Source: Selenomonas sp. AB3002
Lineage (GTDB): Bacteria > Bacillota > Negativicutes > Selenomonadales > Selenomonadaceae
Reading direction: 5' to 3'
Length of the DNA: 64,000 nt
NCBI RefSeq assembly: GCF_000702545.1
Contig: NZ_JNIO01000007.1
Span: forward strand, 284,106 to 348,105
Made by a program: the position numbers and the translations under genes. Numbering within the stretch: position 1 is the stretch's first letter; each line of letters starts with the position of its first letter. Below, piece by piece: positions 1 to 9,652 of the stretch. The notes below the pieces were generated by a model that was not told the DNA's origin, did no database searches, and saw only the letters and a program-made list of their open reading frames with translations.

Positions 1-627
1 GCGGATGCAGGATACGAAAGCGAAGAGAACTACCTCTATCTTGAGACCAACGGGCAGCGCGCCTTCATAAAGCCCAGCAATTATGAGAAGAGCAAGACAA
101 GAAAATGGAAAAAGGATATCGGGCGCAGGGAGAATATGACCTATCTGCCAGAAGAAGATGCCTATTTATGCGCCCAGGGCAGGAAGCTTGCAGCTGCAAA
201 GGAATTCGTACGCAGCAGCCGGACAGGATTCAAAAGAAATATAACCCTTTACAGTTCTGCGGATTGCGGCAATTGCCCGCTGAAGAGCCAGTGCATACAC
301 GGAAACCATTGCAAGACCCCGCTGGAGGAGAGAACCAAGCACTTTGAAGTATCCAAACAGTTTCTGCGCCAACGTCAGGAAGATTTGGAACGTATAACCT
401 CAAAAGAAGGAGTACAACTGCGCATAAACCGAAGCATACAGGCAGAAGGTGCATTTGCAATGATGAAGGCGGACATGAATTTCCGAAGGTTCCTGAGCCG
501 CGGCACAGCAAATGTCCTTGTTGAGATCATGCTGGTGGCTATGGCTTACAATATTCAAAAGCTGCACTGCAAAATCCAGTCAGACAGAGCAGGCCAGCAC
601 CTGTTCCCTGTGAATAACGCAGCCTGA
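1..627 (+). CDS. IS1182-family transposase, C-terminal part (5' end outside window)
   Basis: The reading frame is open from base 1 and corresponds to codons 334-541 of the intact transposase at 58265-59890. It contains the second catalytic Asp region (DAGYESEENYLYLE, from about base 4), a cysteine cluster (CGNCPLKSQC) and the C-terminal catalytic Glu region (AEGAFAMMKADMNFRRF), as in DUF772/DDE transposases of the IS1182 group. The ATG codons at 105 and 136 are not its start. Whether the gene is intact depends on sequence left of the window. Confidence 0.92.
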   Translation, partial: ADAGYESEENYLYLETNGQRAFIKPSNYEKSKTRKWKKDIGRRENMTYLPEEDAYLCAQGRKLAAAKEFVRSSRTGFKRNITLYSSADCGNCPLKSQCIHGNHCKTPLEERTKHFEVSKQFLRQRQEDLERITSKEGVQLRINRSIQAEGAFAMMKADMNFRRFLSRGTANVLVEIMLVAMAYNIQKLHCKIQSDRAGQHLFPVNNAA

Positions 628-781
628 ATACAAAATAAGAGCACAAGAAAAAAGGCGATTTTTAGACCGCCTGGTATCTTGTGCTCATTTTTAGTGGATT
701 TTACAACGAATAGGAACTTCTTATACATCAACAAGGAAAAGGGGCTGTGCATAAGTGGAATTACACTCATGCAACAGCCCC
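1..781 (+). mobile_element. IS1182-family element, right-hand part (cut by window edge)
   Basis: Bases 1-781 match 59264-60044 base for base as far as I can read, so this is the right part of a second copy of the complete element at 58164-60044. It carries the last 208 codons of the transposase and the right terminus, which ends in the palindromic stretch at 744-781. Similarity stops exactly after the CCCC at 778-781. The terminus lies only 7 bp from the stop codon of the convergent EAL gene, so that gene's original downstream sequence has been displaced. Confidence 0.93.
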
Positions 782-788
782 CTGATTT

Positions 789-3434
789 TCAGCTGTGTTT
801 CGGCAGGAATTCTTCGTAAAATTCTTTCACGGGCATGGGACGGGCGTAGTAGAAGCCCTGGCCGTTGTCGCAGCCTAGTTTTATCAGGAGCTCCTCCTGC
901 TCTTTGGTCTCGATGCCTTCCACCAGCACGCTCATGGACAGGGCTTTGCCCAGGGCGATGATATGGCGCAGGATGTTCATGGAGCGGGGGGACTTTTCGG
1001 CCTCCCAGAGGATGTCGCGGTCTATCTTCATGACGTTCATGGGCAGGTTCTGCAGCATGGAGAGAGAAGAGTAGCCGGTGCAGAAATCGTCCATGGAGAG
1101 GGAGTAGCCGATGGCTTGCAGGTCGTCGATGATCTGGGCGGCATCCTCCCGCTGCTCTTTGGTGGTGAAGTCGATGAAGGCCGTTTCCGTGATTTCCAGC
1201 TCGATGAGTCCGGGAATCAGCTTCCACCTGTCCATGATATCCCTCATGCGTCCCAGATAACCCTGCTCTGTGATGTGGAGGCCTGACTGGTTCACGGAGA
1301 CGGGCAGGGCTGGCAGGCCCTTCTTGAGACGGGCTGACTGTATCTCGCAGACCCTTTCCAGCACGTAGTAGTCAAGCTCCACCGCAAAGCCGTTGCGCTC
1401 GAACAGGTCCATGAAAGCGCCGGGGGGCAGGAAGCCCAGCTCCGGGCTTTCCCAGCGCACCAGTGCTTCGGCTCCCAGGGTGTTGCGGGTGGCCAGGTCG
1501 TATTTGGGCTGGAGCCAGACCTGGAATTCCTGGGCTGCCAGGGCCTTGTGCATAAGGCTTTCCATTTCCTGGCGCTGGTGGTATTGCTCTGCCAGGCGTT
1601 CATCGTAGATGAAGAGGTTCTGGTCGGTGGCGATGGCTTCCATTTTGGCAGAGTAGGCGCAGTCCAGCAACCAGGAGGCGCTCACATCATCGTCCGGGGG
1701 CACCGGCATCAGTCCCACCCGGTGGGTGAAGATAGTGGGCACCTTGCCTATGGTCATCACGGTGCCGTCCCGGATGAATTTCTCCGCGGCCTGTCTCATG
1801 CTCATGCCCTCGGGTTCGCAGCAGAGGAAGTAGAGGCAGGTGCCCTCGCTGTTGATGCCGTCTGCCAGCAGCCAGGGGTTTTCTGTGCGGGAATCTTGTA
1901 GGGTGGCCAGCATGCTCTCCATGAGCAGTTTGAGGTCAAAGGTTTCCTTCATGAAGGCCAGCCGGTCAAGGGTCACGGACATGACGAAGAGCTTGCCCTC
2001 TTCCCGCAGGCGGCTTTGCTGGCTGATGAGCTCCGGCAGGTGCTGGGTGAGCCAGGCCATATTGTGGAGACCTGTCAAGGGGTCAGTGTAGGCCATGTGA
2101 TAGAGCTTTTTATGGTAGTGGCGCTTCTGGAAGAAGAAGAGGCCCATGGCCAGCAGGAGCAGCAGGAAGCCAAGGCCGATGAGGGCGATGGTCTTCATGG
2201 GGTGGTAGTAGATGAGGGCAAAGAGGGTGCCGGACTCGCCCATGCTGTGGGCGTGCCGGGTGAGGATGCTGGCAATCTGCTGAGTGTGCAGGTGGCTGAT
2301 TTCCTTGTTCAGGATGGAAAAGAGCCGGGGGTCGGCGTGGCGGGACACACCGATGGAAACAAAATGAGAAAAGACCACACTGCCCGGGGTGTAGAGGTTC
2401 AGGTAGCCGCCGGCATAGATGTCATTCTGCACCGTGAGGGTCTTGGTGAAGACTATGTCGGCTTCTCCGTCATGCACCGCCCGCAGGCAGTCCTGCATGG
2501 TGGGATAGTAGCGCACCTGGGAGCTGGGGTAGTGGTATTCCGTGTAGGTGCGGTTGTAGAAATGTCCCCGGGCGCAGGCGATGACGGGAGCATCCGGCAG
2601 GGGGTGGTCCCGATTCATCACTGCCACATAGTCGATCTTCAGATAGGGCTTGGTGAGCCAGACTTCGTTTTCGGCGGCCCAGTTGTAGTCATCGTAAAGG
2701 TCAGCAATAAAGTCAATCTCGCCGGTATTCATGGCATGAAGGCGGGCTTCAGAACTCTGCAGGGGGGCGGAGGTGATGGAAATATCCAGATCCTTGGCGA
2801 TGATTTCCATGATATCCGCAATGATGCCCAGATGCTCCCCGTCCTTGAAGTAGGTGTAGGGGGGCTGTCCCTCGGAGGTCAGGCTGTGGAGCACCTTCTT
2901 TTCTGTCAGGTAGGCCTTTTCCTCTGCTGTCAGCGACAAGGGAATCTCCATGGGGCGGTAACGCTCCAGCAGGTGGAAGCGGTAGTAGGGGGCGAGGCTG
3001 TCCACCTCGCCGATAGCTGCCTGCAGCTTATGGCGCAGCTCCTCATTTTCTGCCTGGAAGGCCACATAGCCTATGCTGGGGCCAAGGCTCAGGCTGGCAA
3101 GCCCCTGCTCCTCGTGAGCCATGGCCGTTGGCACCAGGTCAAGCTCCCCGGCTGCCAGCTTTTCCAGGTTCTCTTCTTCTGTGCCCGGAGAAAAATCAAG
3201 TGAGCAGTTCATGTAGCTGGCAACGGTGGAAAGGTATTCAAAGGCAATGCCCTTGTACAGTCCGTGTTCGTCCTTGAAGAACACTCCTGGCAAAGGCACA
3301 TACCCCACCCGCAGCACAGGCACGGTCTGCAGCTTCGGCAGGGGGGGAGGGGGTAGGGCTGCCCCCAGGGGATGAGGATAGAGAAAAAGGGCAAGAAAAA
3401 CAAGCCCCTGCAGGATGCGAAACAGCTTACTCAT
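789..3434 (-). CDS. Membrane-bound c-di-GMP phosphodiesterase: periplasmic SBP-like sensor, degenerate GGDEF, EAL
   Basis: An 881-residue protein. The N-terminal signal/anchor (hydrophobic residues about 8-25) is followed by two solute-binding-protein-like segments (about 40-160 and 180-400), a membrane helix near 420-440, a GGDEF-like domain and a C-terminal EAL domain from about 630. The GGDEF-like domain keeps TDPLTGLHN but has no GGDEF active-site motif, so it is probably not a cyclase. The EAL domain keeps EALVRW, SVNQS, EITET, KIDR, EGIET and GQG. The loop-6 motif reads DDFCTGYSS instead of DDFGTGYSS. It should therefore hydrolyse c-di-GMP in the cytoplasm in response to a periplasmic ligand. 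It is paralogous to the gene at 62173-64000. Stand-alone gene; its 3' end abuts an IS1182 copy. Confidence 0.9.
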   Translation of the reverse strand: MSKLFRILQGLVFLALFLYPHPLGAALPPPPLPKLQTVPVLRVGYVPLPGVFFKDEHGLYKGIAFEYLSTVASYMNCSLDFSPGTEEENLEKLAAGELDLVPTAMAHEEQGLASLSLGPSIGYVAFQAENEELRHKLQAAIGEVDSLAPYYRFHLLERYRPMEIPLSLTAEEKAYLTEKKVLHSLTSEGQPPYTYFKDGEHLGIIADIMEIIAKDLDISITSAPLQSSEARLHAMNTGEIDFIADLYDDYNWAAENEVWLTKPYLKIDYVAVMNRDHPLPDAPVIACARGHFYNRTYTEYHYPSSQVRYYPTMQDCLRAVHDGEADIVFTKTLTVQNDIYAGGYLNLYTPGSVVFSHFVSIGVSRHADPRLFSILNKEISHLHTQQIASILTRHAHSMGESGTLFALIYYHPMKTIALIGLGFLLLLLAMGLFFFQKRHYHKKLYHMAYTDPLTGLHNMAWLTQHLPELISQQSRLREEGKLFVMSVTLDRLAFMKETFDLKLLMESMLATLQDSRTENPWLLADGINSEGTCLYFLCCEPEGMSMRQAAEKFIRDGTVMTIGKVPTIFTHRVGLMPVPPDDDVSASWLLDCAYSAKMEAIATDQNLFIYDERLAEQYHQRQEMESLMHKALAAQEFQVWLQPKYDLATRNTLGAEALVRWESPELGFLPPGAFMDLFERNGFAVELDYYVLERVCEIQSARLKKGLPALPVSVNQSGLHITEQGYLGRMRDIMDRWKLIPGLIELEITETAFIDFTTKEQREDAAQIIDDLQAIGYSLSMDDFCTGYSSLSMLQNLPMNVMKIDRDILWEAEKSPRSMNILRHIIALGKALSMSVLVEGIETKEQEELLIKLGCDNGQGFYYARPMPVKEFYEEFLPKHS

Positions 3435-3581
3435 ATTCCTGCCCTCCTAAAAATGAACAGGTCTGCTATGCAATGATAGATGAGTACTTCTTCTAGATAT
3501 TAAGGGAATTTTCCTGCTTACAAAGGTCTTTTGCTCAGGAAGATGATGTGTTAAGATGTAAATATATGGGAGGGAAAAAAC

Positions 3582-4157
3582 ATGAGCAAACTTACCTTAG
3601 CAAGAGCCAAAGAAATTCTGCCCAAGCACGTTACCGAAGACCACCTTTTCACCCACGCTGCCGCCGTCAGCGCCGCCATGGGGGCCATGGCTGATTATTT
3701 CGGCCAGGATGCGGAGGAGAAGGACCACTGGGAGGCCATCGGCTGGCTTCACGATGTGGACTATGAGAAATATCCGGACGAGCACTGCCATCATGTACGG
3801 GAGTTCCTGGCTCCGGAGGGGGTAGAGGAGGAAGATATCTGTGCCATCATTTCCCACGGGCACGGTCTAACAGGCGTGGACCAGGAGCCCCAGTCGGATA
3901 TGGAAAAGAGCCTCTTCACCGTGGATGAGCTCACAGGTATCGTCCACGCCTACGCCCTCATGCGCCCGGAGCGGCTGACAGGCATGGAGGTGAAGTCTTT
4001 GAAGAAGAAATTCAAGGACAAACGCTTCGCAGCAGGCTGCAACCGCGACGTCATCAAGCGGGGCTTCGAGATGCTGGGGCTGGAAGCAGGCGTGGTGATG
4101 GAAGCCTGCATCAAGGGCATGCAGGAGCATGCAGAGGAATTGGGGTTAGCCCGCTAA
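3582..4157 (+). CDS. HD-domain metal-dependent phosphohydrolase
   Basis: A 191-residue soluble protein. The HD signature HDVDYEKYPDEHCHH (about residues 57-71) and the upstream THAAAV histidine are the usual metal ligands of HD/HDIG hydrolases; ISHGHG follows at about 90. The family cleaves phosphate esters of nucleotides or small metabolites; the substrate cannot be told from the sequence. The start is supported by GGGAGG just upstream. Monocistronic, closed by the hairpin at 4167-4205. Confidence 0.8.
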   Translation: MSKLTLARAKEILPKHVTEDHLFTHAAAVSAAMGAMADYFGQDAEEKDHWEAIGWLHDVDYEKYPDEHCHHVREFLAPEGVEEEDICAIISHGHGLTGVDQEPQSDMEKSLFTVDELTGIVHAYALMRPERLTGMEVKSLKKKFKDKRFAAGCNRDVIKRGFEMLGLEAGVVMEACIKGMQEHAEELGLAR

Positions 4158-4166
4158 GGATATCCG

Positions 4167-4205
4167 GGGCAGGAGGACAGCAGCGTTGTCCCTCTGCCCT
4201 TTTGT
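4167..4205 (+). terminator. Rho-independent terminator of the HD-domain gene
   Basis: GGGCAGGAGGACA pairs imperfectly with TGTCCCTCTGCCC around a short loop and is followed by TTTTGTT. It lies 10 bp after the stop codon. Confidence 0.8.
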
Positions 4206-4207
4206 TA

Positions 4208-4235
4208 TTGATAAGAATAAATTGATAAGAATAAA
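4208..4235. repeat. Tandem 14-bp direct repeat upstream of the chemoreceptor gene
   Basis: TTGATAAGAATAAA occurs twice back to back. It sits in the promoter region of the following chemoreceptor gene and could be a paired regulator site. It has some resemblance to Fur-type A/T hexamers but no convincing full box. Confidence 0.55.
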
Positions 4236-4349
4236 TAGAAAATGATTGCAACCAGCCCCATCCTAAGCTATACTACAAGAGAACGAATTTTAAAACTTGT
4301 CAATCAATTACTGTCTGACGGTTTACCGTGCGGGGATAAGGAGGCGACT

Positions 4350-6356
4350 ATGAAAGTCAACAATCTGCGTTTTAAGTTCCTGGCTACTTTCATTCCCTTG
4401 TTCGTGGGGAGCTTTGCGTTGTTCTTTGCCATCAGCTACTATATGTCCAGCTCGGCCTTGACCCGCAATACTGACATCATTGCCCAGGAGATTGGCAACA
4501 GCACCGCCAAGGAGATTGAGAAGTCTTATCAGGAACGGGAGCTGATAGTGGAGGCTCTGGCTGATAATCCCATCATCAAGCATGGCTCCCGTGAGGAAAA
4601 GGTGAGGGTGCTGGCTGAAACCCTGGCCAAGCGGCAGAATTTCACCATGCTGGCTTACTCGGATGTGGAAGGCCATGCGGTATCGGACAAGAACAAGGAC
4701 ATGGACCGCACCAGTCGCGGGTATATCAAGCAGGTGCGTGAGACCAAGAAGCCAACTATGACGGGGCCTTCCGTCTCCGGCACCAGCGGCAAGCTCATCA
4801 CCATCATGGCCTATCCTGTGCTGGAGAACGGGCAGCTCATAGGCATTGTCTACGGCACCATCGAACTTGATGAGATCTCCAAGCTGGTGGGTGAGATCAA
4901 GTACATGGAAAATGGCCGTGTCTACATCGCCGACCAGGAGGGGCTTTGCATTGCCTATGCCCAGCAGCCGGAGGATGTGGGCAAGCTGGATTTGTCCAAG
5001 GAGGAGTCCAGCAAGAAACTGGATATGGCACTGGTGAACGGCTTCCTGAATGCTGTGCAGCAGGACAAGCAGATTTCCACTGAGTACACCACCTCCAGCG
5101 GGGTGATTTCTCAGGCGGTGTTCACTCCGATTCATCTGGCCAATCGCACCTGGATTGCCGTGTCTGTGGCGCCCCTGGCAGAGGTGCGGGCAGATGCCTA
5201 CAATCTGGTGAAGGTCATGGGATTGGTGGGCCTTTTGATGGTGGTCCTTGTCCTGGCCGCCATCTGGTATATTGGCAAGAAAATGTGTGACCCCATAGTG
5301 GCCCTGCAGGAGGAGTGCCAGATCATCAATACCGGTGACCTGCGTTCCCGTCCTCTGGCGGTGGATTCCAATGACGAGCTGGGAGAGCTGGCAAGGGGCT
5401 TCAAGACAATGCGCCGCACTATCCGCGAGCTCATCGGCCATATCCAGCAGAATGCCCTGCAGGTTTCGGCTTCAGCAGAGGAGTTGACGGCGGCTTCCCA
5501 CCATTCGGCTGATGCGGCCTGCAAGGCTGCCGCCCAGATTGCAGAGATAGCCGAGGGCATCAGCGAGCAGTCAGATTCTGCTGCGGCAGCAGACGGCACG
5601 GCGGTGGAGATGGCCCAGCGCACCTCAGCAGTGGCAGACAGCGCCAATGCCATTGCCATGGTCACCGAGCAGACGGTGGCCACTGTGCAGTCAGGCCGGG
5701 AGGCCATTCACAGGGTGGTGGAGTCCATGGGCACCATCAGCGGCAGCACTGCCACGGTGAAGGCCTCTATCAGGGAACTGTCCCAGAGCTCCGAGGAAAT
5801 CGGCAGGATTGTGGAGATGATTTCCGGCATTGCGGAGCAGACCAATCTGCTGGCGCTGAATGCGGCCATCGAGGCTGCCAGAGCCGGCGAGGCTGGCCGC
5901 GGGTTTGCCGTGGTGGCTGAGGAGGTTCGCAAGCTGGCGGAGGAGTCCGGGAATTCCACCCAGCAGATTGCGGATCTGGTGGCCAAGATTCAGTCGAATA
6001 TGCACGGTGCCGTGACGGCCAGCGAAGAAAGCGCCGACAGCGTGGAAAGAAGCATGTCTTCTGTCAGGGAGGCAGATGCGATTTTCGAGTCCATCAAGAT
6101 AACCATTGACGCGTTGGCCGGTGGCATCAGGGACGTGTCCCAGAGCATCCAGTCCGTGTCCGAGGGCAACAACTCCATGCAGCAGGCTGTGCAGGCTATT
6201 GCCGAAATCAGCCATACCAATGCCCGCCGGACAGAGGAAGTATCCTCCACCACGGAGGAGCAATCCGCCTCTGCCCAGGAAATCGCCGCCGCCACCCGTG
6301 GGCTGGCAGAGGAGGCAGAGCAGCTGGCCAAGGAAGTGGAAAGGTTCAGGGTCTGA
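4350..6356 (+). CDS. Methyl-accepting chemotaxis protein with Cache-type sensor
   Basis: A 668-residue protein with TM1 near residues 12-32, a periplasmic double-Cache-like sensor (about 35-285), TM2 near 290-311, a HAMP linker and a long cytoplasmic signalling coiled coil. The hairpin tip [20 protein letters not shown] is intact, so it should bind CheA/CheW. I chose the ATG at 4350 because GGAGG lies 7 nt upstream and TM1 follows directly; the open frame runs back to 4242 without a ribosome site. No CheR-binding pentapeptide is seen at the C terminus. The ligand is unknown; Cache domains often bind amino or organic acids. Confidence 0.92.
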   Translation: MKVNNLRFKFLATFIPLFVGSFALFFAISYYMSSSALTRNTDIIAQEIGNSTAKEIEKSYQERELIVEALADNPIIKHGSREEKVRVLAETLAKRQNFTMLAYSDVEGHAVSDKNKDMDRTSRGYIKQVRETKKPTMTGPSVSGTSGKLITIMAYPVLENGQLIGIVYGTIELDEISKLVGEIKYMENGRVYIADQEGLCIAYAQQPEDVGKLDLSKEESSKKLDMALVNGFLNAVQQDKQISTEYTTSSGVISQAVFTPIHLANRTWIAVSVAPLAEVRADAYNLVKVMGLVGLLMVVLVLAAIWYIGKKMCDPIVALQEECQIINTGDLRSRPLAVDSNDELGELARGFKTMRRTIRELIGHIQQNALQVSASAEELTAASHHSADAACKAAAQIAEIAEGISEQSDSAAAADGTAVEMAQRTSAVADSANAIAMVTEQTVATVQSGREAIHRVVESMGTISGSTATVKASIRELSQSSEEIGRIVEMISGIAEQTNLLALNAAIEAARAGEAGRGFAVVAEEVRKLAEESGNSTQQIADLVAKIQSNMHGAVTASEESADSVERSMSSVREADAIFESIKITIDALAGGIRDVSQSIQSVSEGNNSMQQAVQAIAEISHTNARRTEEVSSTTEEQSASAQEIAAATRGLAEEAEQLAKEVERFRV

Positions 6357-6375
6357 CAGTTTCATATTGACAGTA

Positions 6376-6408
6376 AAAGGCTCGGAGCTTGTGCTCCGGG
6401 CCTTTTTG
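6376..6408 (+). terminator. Rho-independent terminator after the chemoreceptor gene
   Basis: AGGCTCGGAGC and GCTCCGGGCCT form the stem with a TTGT loop, followed by TTTTT. Confidence 0.85.
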
Positions 6409-6461
6409 GGGTTATAGTAGACTGATGGATTATTGTGATGGCAGCTTTGAGGTGGTATGAT

Positions 6462-7250
6462 ATGGAATTCATTTTATTTCTCCTGCTGGGCATGGGCGTA
6501 GGTGTCTTTGGCTCCTTGGTGGGCATCGGGGGCGGCCTGATCTGCGTGCCGGTGTTTATCTTCTTTATGTCAAAAGGTGGCATCTACCCTTATTTCTCTA
6601 CGGCAGCCCAGATCACGGGCACGTCTCTGTTCATCGTGCTGGCCAATGCCATGTCCGGGGCCCTGGCCTATATCCGTCAGAAGCGGGTCTTTTTCCACGC
6701 GGCCATTCCCTTTGCCCTGGCCACTCTGCCCGGGGCGTTCCTGGGGTCCTGGCTGGTGGATGGCTTTTCGGTGGAAATGCTGAATCTTTACTACGGGCTG
6801 TTCATAGGCTGCATGGCCCTGCTCATGTACTGGAATGCCACCCATGTGAAGCATGAGAACCTGCTGGAAATACCGGAGGGCTTCACTTACAACCGGGGCC
6901 TGGGTATCATGGCCAGCATGGGAGTGGGGTTCCTGTCCAGCATCTTCGGGGTGGGGGGCGGCATCATCCACGTGCCCATGATGGTCTATGTGCTGAACTT
7001 CCCCGTCCACATTGCCACGGCCACCTCCTGCTTCATTTTGGCAGTTTCGGCCCTGGGAGGTACTGTGACTCACGTGCTGCTGGAGCACGTGGTCTGGCTG
7101 CCCGCCATCTGCATCAGCATAGGCGCAGCCATCGGCGCCCAGATAGGTGCGCGCATCTCCCGCAAGACCAGGTCCAGGACCATCCTCCTGCTGCTGGCAG
7201 TGGCCATGCTGTGCGTGAGCGTGCGGCTCATCATGTCGGGGAGTATGTGA
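6462..7250 (+). CDS. TauE/SafE-family anion permease
   Basis: A 262-residue, very hydrophobic protein with about eight membrane helices. Two internally similar halves each carry the TauE/SafE glycine motif (GSLVGIGGGLICVP near residue 15; SSIFGVGGGIIHVP near 160). Members export or import sulfite, sulfoacetate or other organosulfur and carboxylate anions; the substrate is not predictable here. The ATG at 6462 is preceded by GAGGTGG at 6449-6455; the upstream ATG at 6435 has no ribosome site. Single gene between two terminators. Confidence 0.85.
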   Translation: MEFILFLLLGMGVGVFGSLVGIGGGLICVPVFIFFMSKGGIYPYFSTAAQITGTSLFIVLANAMSGALAYIRQKRVFFHAAIPFALATLPGAFLGSWLVDGFSVEMLNLYYGLFIGCMALLMYWNATHVKHENLLEIPEGFTYNRGLGIMASMGVGFLSSIFGVGGGIIHVPMMVYVLNFPVHIATATSCFILAVSALGGTVTHVLLEHVVWLPAICISIGAAIGAQIGARISRKTRSRTILLLLAVAMLCVSVRLIMSGSM

Positions 7251-7274
7251 AAGGTTGAAGCCAGACAACGATAC

Positions 7275-7308
7275 AAGGCGGGTGCCACTTGCGCGTGGCA
7301 CCCGCCTT
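7275..7308 (+). terminator. Perfect 14-bp hairpin, probable terminator
   Basis: AAGGCGGGTGCCAC and GTGGCACCCGCCTT pair perfectly around a 6-nt loop, followed by an A/T stretch. The stem core closely resembles the hairpin at 9761-9803. Confidence 0.75.
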
Positions 7309-7487
7309 AATTATACGCATTTGCCTCTTGCTAGTCTGCTCTGGCTGTTATATCATAGATGTGTATTATCTATTTTTATTTTATTATAATTATAAATAAT
7401 ACATAATTGCGCGGGGCGTGTACGCTTCATGACAGTCGGTTGTAAAGGTGACATGTCCTGTGCGAAAAATTCAGGAGGTATCATTTT

Positions 7488-8873
7488 ATGTTAGGTCTTC
7501 TTATTGCCATCCTGGTGGTGGCCTGGGTGGCACGGTTCGTACTGAAAAAGTACCCGGCGCAGCCTGTACTCTTTACCGCCGGCATCGTGATGATGGTGCT
7601 GACGCTGGTCTTTGGTCTGGGAGAGATCCTGCCCGCCAAGCAGACCACTGGTTCTCCCTGGCTGGATATCATACAGTCCATAAGCCTGGCCTTCAGCAGC
7701 CGGGCTGCCAAGCTGGGCATGATTATCATGCTGATCGGCGGATTTTCCAAGTATATGGACTGCATCGGCGCCAGCACCTCTTTGGTACGCATTGCTGTCA
7801 GGCCCCTGCAGAAATTGGGGCATCCCTATCTGGTGCTGGCCCTGACCTCTGTGCTGGGGAACTTTTTGGCCATGTTCATCAGCTCAGCTTCAGGTTTCGG
7901 CCTCTTGCTCATGGTCACCATGTATCCTGTGCTGGTAAGGCTGGGAGTCAGCCGGATCGCGGCCTGCGCCGTCATTGCCACCACAGCCGCCCCGGGCTGG
8001 GGACCTGCGGGGGCTGACAATATCTTTGCTGCCGAACTCATCGGCATGGAAATCGTGCCCTACTTCATGCAGTATCAGGTGCCCGTGGGCCTGTGCACTG
8101 TGGCGGCTCTGGCCATCGCCCACTTCTTCGTCCAGCGCTGGCTGGATGTGAAGCATCCCGACGAAATGGCGGGCAAGGATGTGTCTGCTGCGGTGACTGA
8201 GGAGCAGGCCAAAGCCCAGGAAAGCCCCCAGGTGCCTGCCTTCTACGCCCTGCTGCCCACCTTGCCCCTGCTGTTGGTGCTGTTCTTCGGCTTGAATGAA
8301 GGCATGGGCATCGAGATGGACATCAGCCTGGCTACTCTCGTCAGCATTTTCATCACCATGCTCATCGAGTTTCTGCGCCATCGGGACGGCCTCAAGGCCT
8401 GCCAGGATATTGGCGCTTTCTGGCAGGGCATGGGCATGCAGATGGCTGCGGTGGTCACTTTGGTGGTGGCTGCGGAGACTTTCTCCAAAGGCCTTATTTC
8501 CCTTGGTGCTATCGACACCCTGATTGAAGGAGCCCAGAGCGCCGGCCTGGGTGGTATCGGCATGATGTTCGTCTTTGTTTCCATCATCATCGCTGCCACT
8601 CTCATCACCGGCAGCGGCAATGCCACCTTCTTTGCCTTCGTGCCCCTGGCCCCGAAAGTGGCAGCCCTCTCCGGCATTGCTCCGGTGCTCCTGGTGCTGC
8701 CCATGAACTTCGTGTCCAATCTGGCTCGTTCCCTGTCGCCTATAGCCGCCGTCATGATCGTGGTGGCTGGTGCCGCAGGTCTTTCACCCATGGATCTGGC
8801 CAAGCGCACCTTCATTCCCGTGGCTGTGGCAACGGTAGTGAATATCGCAGTGACGCTGATCCTGTTCTTCTGA
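7488..8873 (+). CDS. dcuC: DcuC-family anaerobic C4-dicarboxylate transporter
   Basis: A 461-residue membrane protein with about 12 hydrophobic segments and a short central cytoplasmic loop rich in Glu/Lys near residues 215-245. Conserved stretches include FISSASGFGLLL and TGSGNATFFAFVPLAP, typical of the DcuC/YfcC group. The family exchanges fumarate, malate or succinate in anaerobes, in line with succinate/propionate fermentation in Selenomonas. AGGAGGT lies upstream of the ATG. Monocistronic; the A/T-rich 7309-7470 region should hold its promoter, but I see no clear consensus boxes. Confidence 0.85.
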   Translation: MLGLLIAILVVAWVARFVLKKYPAQPVLFTAGIVMMVLTLVFGLGEILPAKQTTGSPWLDIIQSISLAFSSRAAKLGMIIMLIGGFSKYMDCIGASTSLVRIAVRPLQKLGHPYLVLALTSVLGNFLAMFISSASGFGLLLMVTMYPVLVRLGVSRIAACAVIATTAAPGWGPAGADNIFAAELIGMEIVPYFMQYQVPVGLCTVAALAIAHFFVQRWLDVKHPDEMAGKDVSAAVTEEQAKAQESPQVPAFYALLPTLPLLLVLFFGLNEGMGIEMDISLATLVSIFITMLIEFLRHRDGLKACQDIGAFWQGMGMQMAAVVTLVVAAETFSKGLISLGAIDTLIEGAQSAGLGGIGMMFVFVSIIIAATLITGSGNATFFAFVPLAPKVAALSGIAPVLLVLPMNFVSNLARSLSPIAAVMIVVAGAAGLSPMDLAKRTFIPVAVATVVNIAVTLILFF

Positions 8874-8887
8874 ATATCTGGGTATCA

Positions 8888-8916
8888 TTGATTTTTTAGA
8901 CTGATTATGGTACAAT
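8888..8916 (+). promoter_or_regulatory. Sigma-70-type promoter driving the RNA at 8923
   Basis: TTGATT (8888-8893) and TACAAT (8911-8916) are separated by exactly 17 bp. Transcription should begin near 8923, about 190 nt before the next start codon. Confidence 0.75.
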
Positions 8917-8922
8917 CTTCTC

Positions 8923-9097
8923 ATAAAGGAGCGGTAGCCAATCCGTTTCTAACCGCTTGAGCTTGAGGTTCATCGCCGTGGATGTAGTCAGCGAGGTTTT
9001 TTTAGGTTAGTGTTTAGCCATGTCGCGGATAGGGAGAATTTCTCTCCCGAAGGGAAAAGCACATTGCAAAAGGCAGCGTCTTAGGGCGTTGCCTTTT
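8923..9097 (+). ncRNA. Candidate structured RNA leader/sRNA preceding the PBECR4-like gene
   Basis: About 175 nt between a good promoter and a strong terminator hairpin, with no convincing small ORF. Visible elements: a stem AGCGGT/ACCGCT (8930-8957), a duplicated CTTGAG (8956-8967), a small stem CATC/GATG (8971-8984), a T7 run (8997-9003), a stem GGGAGA/TCTCCC (9032-9048) and the terminal hairpin. I cannot assign it to a named RNA family. Promoter, RNA, terminator and toxin-like gene in this order is the layout of type III toxin-antitoxin loci, though I see no tandem repeats of the classical antitoxin kind. An alternative is a plain attenuating leader. Confidence 0.55.
9068..9097 (+). terminator. 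Intrinsic terminator/attenuator between the RNA and the PBECR4-like gene
   Basis: AAAAGGCA pairs with TGCCTTTT, extended by G-T, C-G and G-C pairs: an 11-bp stem with a short loop. It ends 18 bp before the downstream start codon, so only read-through transcripts would carry the gene. Confidence 0.75.
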
Positions 9098-9115
9098 GTA
9101 CGTTATGGAGGGGTT

Positions 9116-9652
9116 ATGGACTTATTGTATGAAGCTGCCTTGAAATATAGGGAATTGCTGAATAAAGACTATCATATTACAGCCGGGTACAAAGATGAGG
9201 TGTTGGAGCTGTCATTTTTGTTTTTGCCGGAACACTTCTACCATTTGATTGGTTTTCAGAAGTTGCTGGATATGAAACATCTATCAAGGCCGCGGTTTCT
9301 GTATACGCGCATCATGTCAAGGAAAATCACTTTCACATCCATTGAGAGGAGCAGTTTCCTTGATGATATGTACGATAGGATGAGGGAATTTCATAGAATC
9401 AATAGCCTTATAGAGCACATGAAGTCAGGGGAAATCATAATCGAGTTTTCCAAGAGGAATAGGACAAGAATACAGGCTGATTTCCTTATGTACGATTTAA
9501 GGGATGGTAATTACGCCCATCTTTTTCTGCGCAAGGATGATAGGTATGGTTATGTGCCGTGTTCTTTCTTCTGTCGTGAAGATGACAAATACATTCAGAA
9601 TAACAAAAAGTATAGAATCAGGGATTTCAGTGTGACGGACAGGAAAATGTAG
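9116..9652 (+). CDS. PBECR4-like (BECR-fold nuclease) protein, toxin candidate
   Basis: A 178-residue soluble protein. Features matching what I recall of PBECR4 (phage Barnase-EndoU-ColicinE5/D-RelE-like nuclease 4) are FLPEHFYHLIGFQKLLDMKH (about 36-55), the middle segment IIIEFSKRN...QADFLMYDL and the C-terminal LFLRKDDRYGYVPCSFFCRE with a terminal DDKYI. BECR-fold members are mostly RNases found in toxins and phage-conflict proteins. The ATG at 9116 follows GGAGGGG; an in-frame ATG at 9020 has no ribosome site and would span the terminator. Codon use is visibly AT-richer than both neighbours, suggesting transfer. No protein antitoxin gene is adjacent. Confidence 0.7.
   Translation: MDLLYEAALKYRELLNKDYHITAGYKDEVLELSFLFLPEHFYHLIGFQKLLDMKHLSRPRFLYTRIMSRKITFTSIERSSFLDDMYDRMREFHRINSLIEHMKSGEIIIEFSKRNRTRIQADFLMYDLRDGNYAHLFLRKDDRYGYVPCSFFCREDDKYIQNNKKYRIRDFSVTDRKM

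Noticed and set aside
2016..3203. 395-codon open frame on the plus strand opposite the first EAL gene
   Set aside because: It is the complement of a GC-rich real gene with clear SBP/EAL domains; no ribosome site and no recognisable protein family.
4208..4260. Fur box upstream of the chemoreceptor gene
   Set aside because: The A/T-rich direct repeat has some GATAAT-like hexamers but no inverted 19-bp box.
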